A program made the position numbers and the translations under genes. Shown here piece after piece: positions 6,919 to 7,671 of a stretch of DNA of 7,671 nucleotides (position 1 is the stretch's first letter; every line of letters begins with the position of its first letter). A model generated the notes under the pieces. It made no database searches. It was given only the letters and a program-made list of their open reading frames with translations, and was not told the DNA's origin. Location: the NCBI GenBank assembly GCA_013042795.1, contig JABDPK010000080.1, forward strand, positions 1 to 7,671. The letters are read 5' to 3'. This stretch comes from Saprospiraceae bacterium. GTDB lineage: Bacteria > Bacteroidota > Bacteroidia > Chitinophagales > Saprospiraceae.

Positions 6919-7671
6919 TTAAGCATGAAGCTGCGCACCCCTTCCCCTTAACAAATGATCCGCTATAACAAGGGCAGCCATCGCTTCAACGATAGGCACA
7001 GCCCTGGGCACAACACAAGGATCATGTCTGCCTTTGCCTTCCAGTTGAATGGAATCCCCACTCGTAGTGACAGAAGATTGGGTCTTCATTATCGTGGCAA
7101 CCGGTTTAAAAGCTACATTAAAGTACACAGGCATACCATTGGAGATGCCGCCCTGGATACCTCCTGAATAATTGGTTTTTGTTTTCATACTGATACCATC
7201 AGATTCCCAGATATCATTGTGTTCTGATCCTTTCATTGAAATCGCATCAAATCCCGATCCGTATTCAAATCCTTTGACAGCATTGATGGACAACATAGCC
7301 TTTCCAAGGTCTGCATGTAATTTGTCGAATACAGGTTCTCCCAGGCCAACGGGGCAATTTCTGATGATACAGGAGATTTGACCACCTGTGGTATCTCCAC
7401 TTTCTTTACAATGACGAATATAGTTTGTCATCTCATTGATGACGTCGGGGTCGGGACAGCGCACAATATTATTTTCAACATGGTCCCATTGGAGATCAAC
7501 TATGTTCTTTTCTGTTTTAATGGGTCCTACCTGCGTGACGCCGGCATGAATGGTAATATTATATTCTTTGATCAATAGCTTGGCGATGGCTCCCGCTGCG
7601 ACCCTGCAGACAGTTTCCCTTGCCGAAGACCGACCACCACCTCGATGGTCCCGTATTCCATATTTCTGACT
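6919..7671 (-). CDS. aroC: Chorismate synthase, N-terminus outside the window
   Basis: Cytoplasmic FMNH2-dependent lyase (EC 4.2.3.5) that converts 5-enolpyruvylshikimate-3-phosphate to chorismate, the last shikimate step and the branch point to aromatic amino acids and p-aminobenzoate. The 250 visible residues are open from the right edge to TAA at 6921-6919; about 100 N-terminal residues are missing by comparison with E. coli AroC (361). They begin with the family signature [18 protein letters not shown], so the TTG at 7575 is internal and not a start. Later motifs: [57 protein letters not shown] and the C-terminal signature [20 protein letters not shown]. No frameshift or internal stop is seen. 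The residue before RGGGR is His where Tyr is common (DH for DY), a mild change. Convergent with tamB, with the paired palindromes between them. Confidence 0.95.
   Translation of the reverse strand, partial: SQKYGIRDHRGGGRSSARETVCRVAAGAIAKLLIKEYNITIHAGVTQVGPIKTEKNIVDLQWDHVENNIVRCPDPDVINEMTNYIRHCKESGDTTGGQISCIIRNCPVGLGEPVFDKLHADLGKAMLSINAVKGFEYGSGFDAISMKGSEHNDIWESDGISMKTKTNYSGGIQGGISNGMPVYFNVAFKPVATIMKTQSSVTTSGDSIQLEGKGRHDPCVVPRAVPIVEAMAALVIADHLLRGRGAQLHA

Noticed and set aside
7573..7575. TTG as the start of aroC
   Set aside because: The same frame stays open to the right edge and encodes the family signature [18 protein letters not shown] upstream of it, so the gene is cut by the window edge.
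7378..7578. Plus-strand frames at 6955-7167, 7172-7381 and 7378-7578
   Set aside because: They are shadows of aroC, which carries the chorismate synthase signatures on the minus strand.

Overview
The window looks like an ordinary chromosomal segment of a member of the Bacteroidota. This rests on the very long TamB protein with its Bacteroidota-style C-terminus, the form of the dihydropteroate synthase and M23 peptidase sequences, the absence of Shine-Dalgarno-like sites ahead of the starts, a TAnnTTTG-type promoter element, and A+T-rich coding DNA. The genus cannot be named from what is here.

Layout, left to right. (1) Bases 1-866, minus strand: 5' part of a membrane-anchored M23 (LytM) peptidoglycan metallopeptidase that starts at GTG and runs off the left edge just after its first zinc-ligand motif. 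(2) Bases 867-1025: divergent intergenic region with an 8-bp inverted repeat and a good Bacteroidota-type promoter for folP. (3) Bases 1026-1865, plus strand: complete folP (dihydropteroate synthase, folate synthesis). (4) Bases 1936-6786, plus strand: complete tamB, a 1616-residue inner-membrane-anchored, periplasm-spanning protein of the AsmA/TamB lipid-transport superfamily, 70 bp after folP and probably partly co-transcribed with it. (5) Bases 6787-6918: convergent intergenic region with two related perfect palindromes in inverted orientation, a REPIN-like arrangement. (6) Bases 6919-7671, minus strand: 3' two-thirds of aroC (chorismate synthase), whose N-terminus lies beyond the right edge.

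Two envelope genes (M23 peptidase, tamB) are interleaved with two genes of the shikimate/folate route. AroC makes chorismate, the precursor of p-aminobenzoate, which is the substrate of FolP. The genes lie on different strands and do not form one operon, so this link is metabolic only. I found no mobile-element gene, CRISPR array, tRNA or rRNA, and no convincing new multi-gene system. The items most worth a second look are the paired palindromes after tamB and the altered substrate loops of the dihydropteroate synthase.
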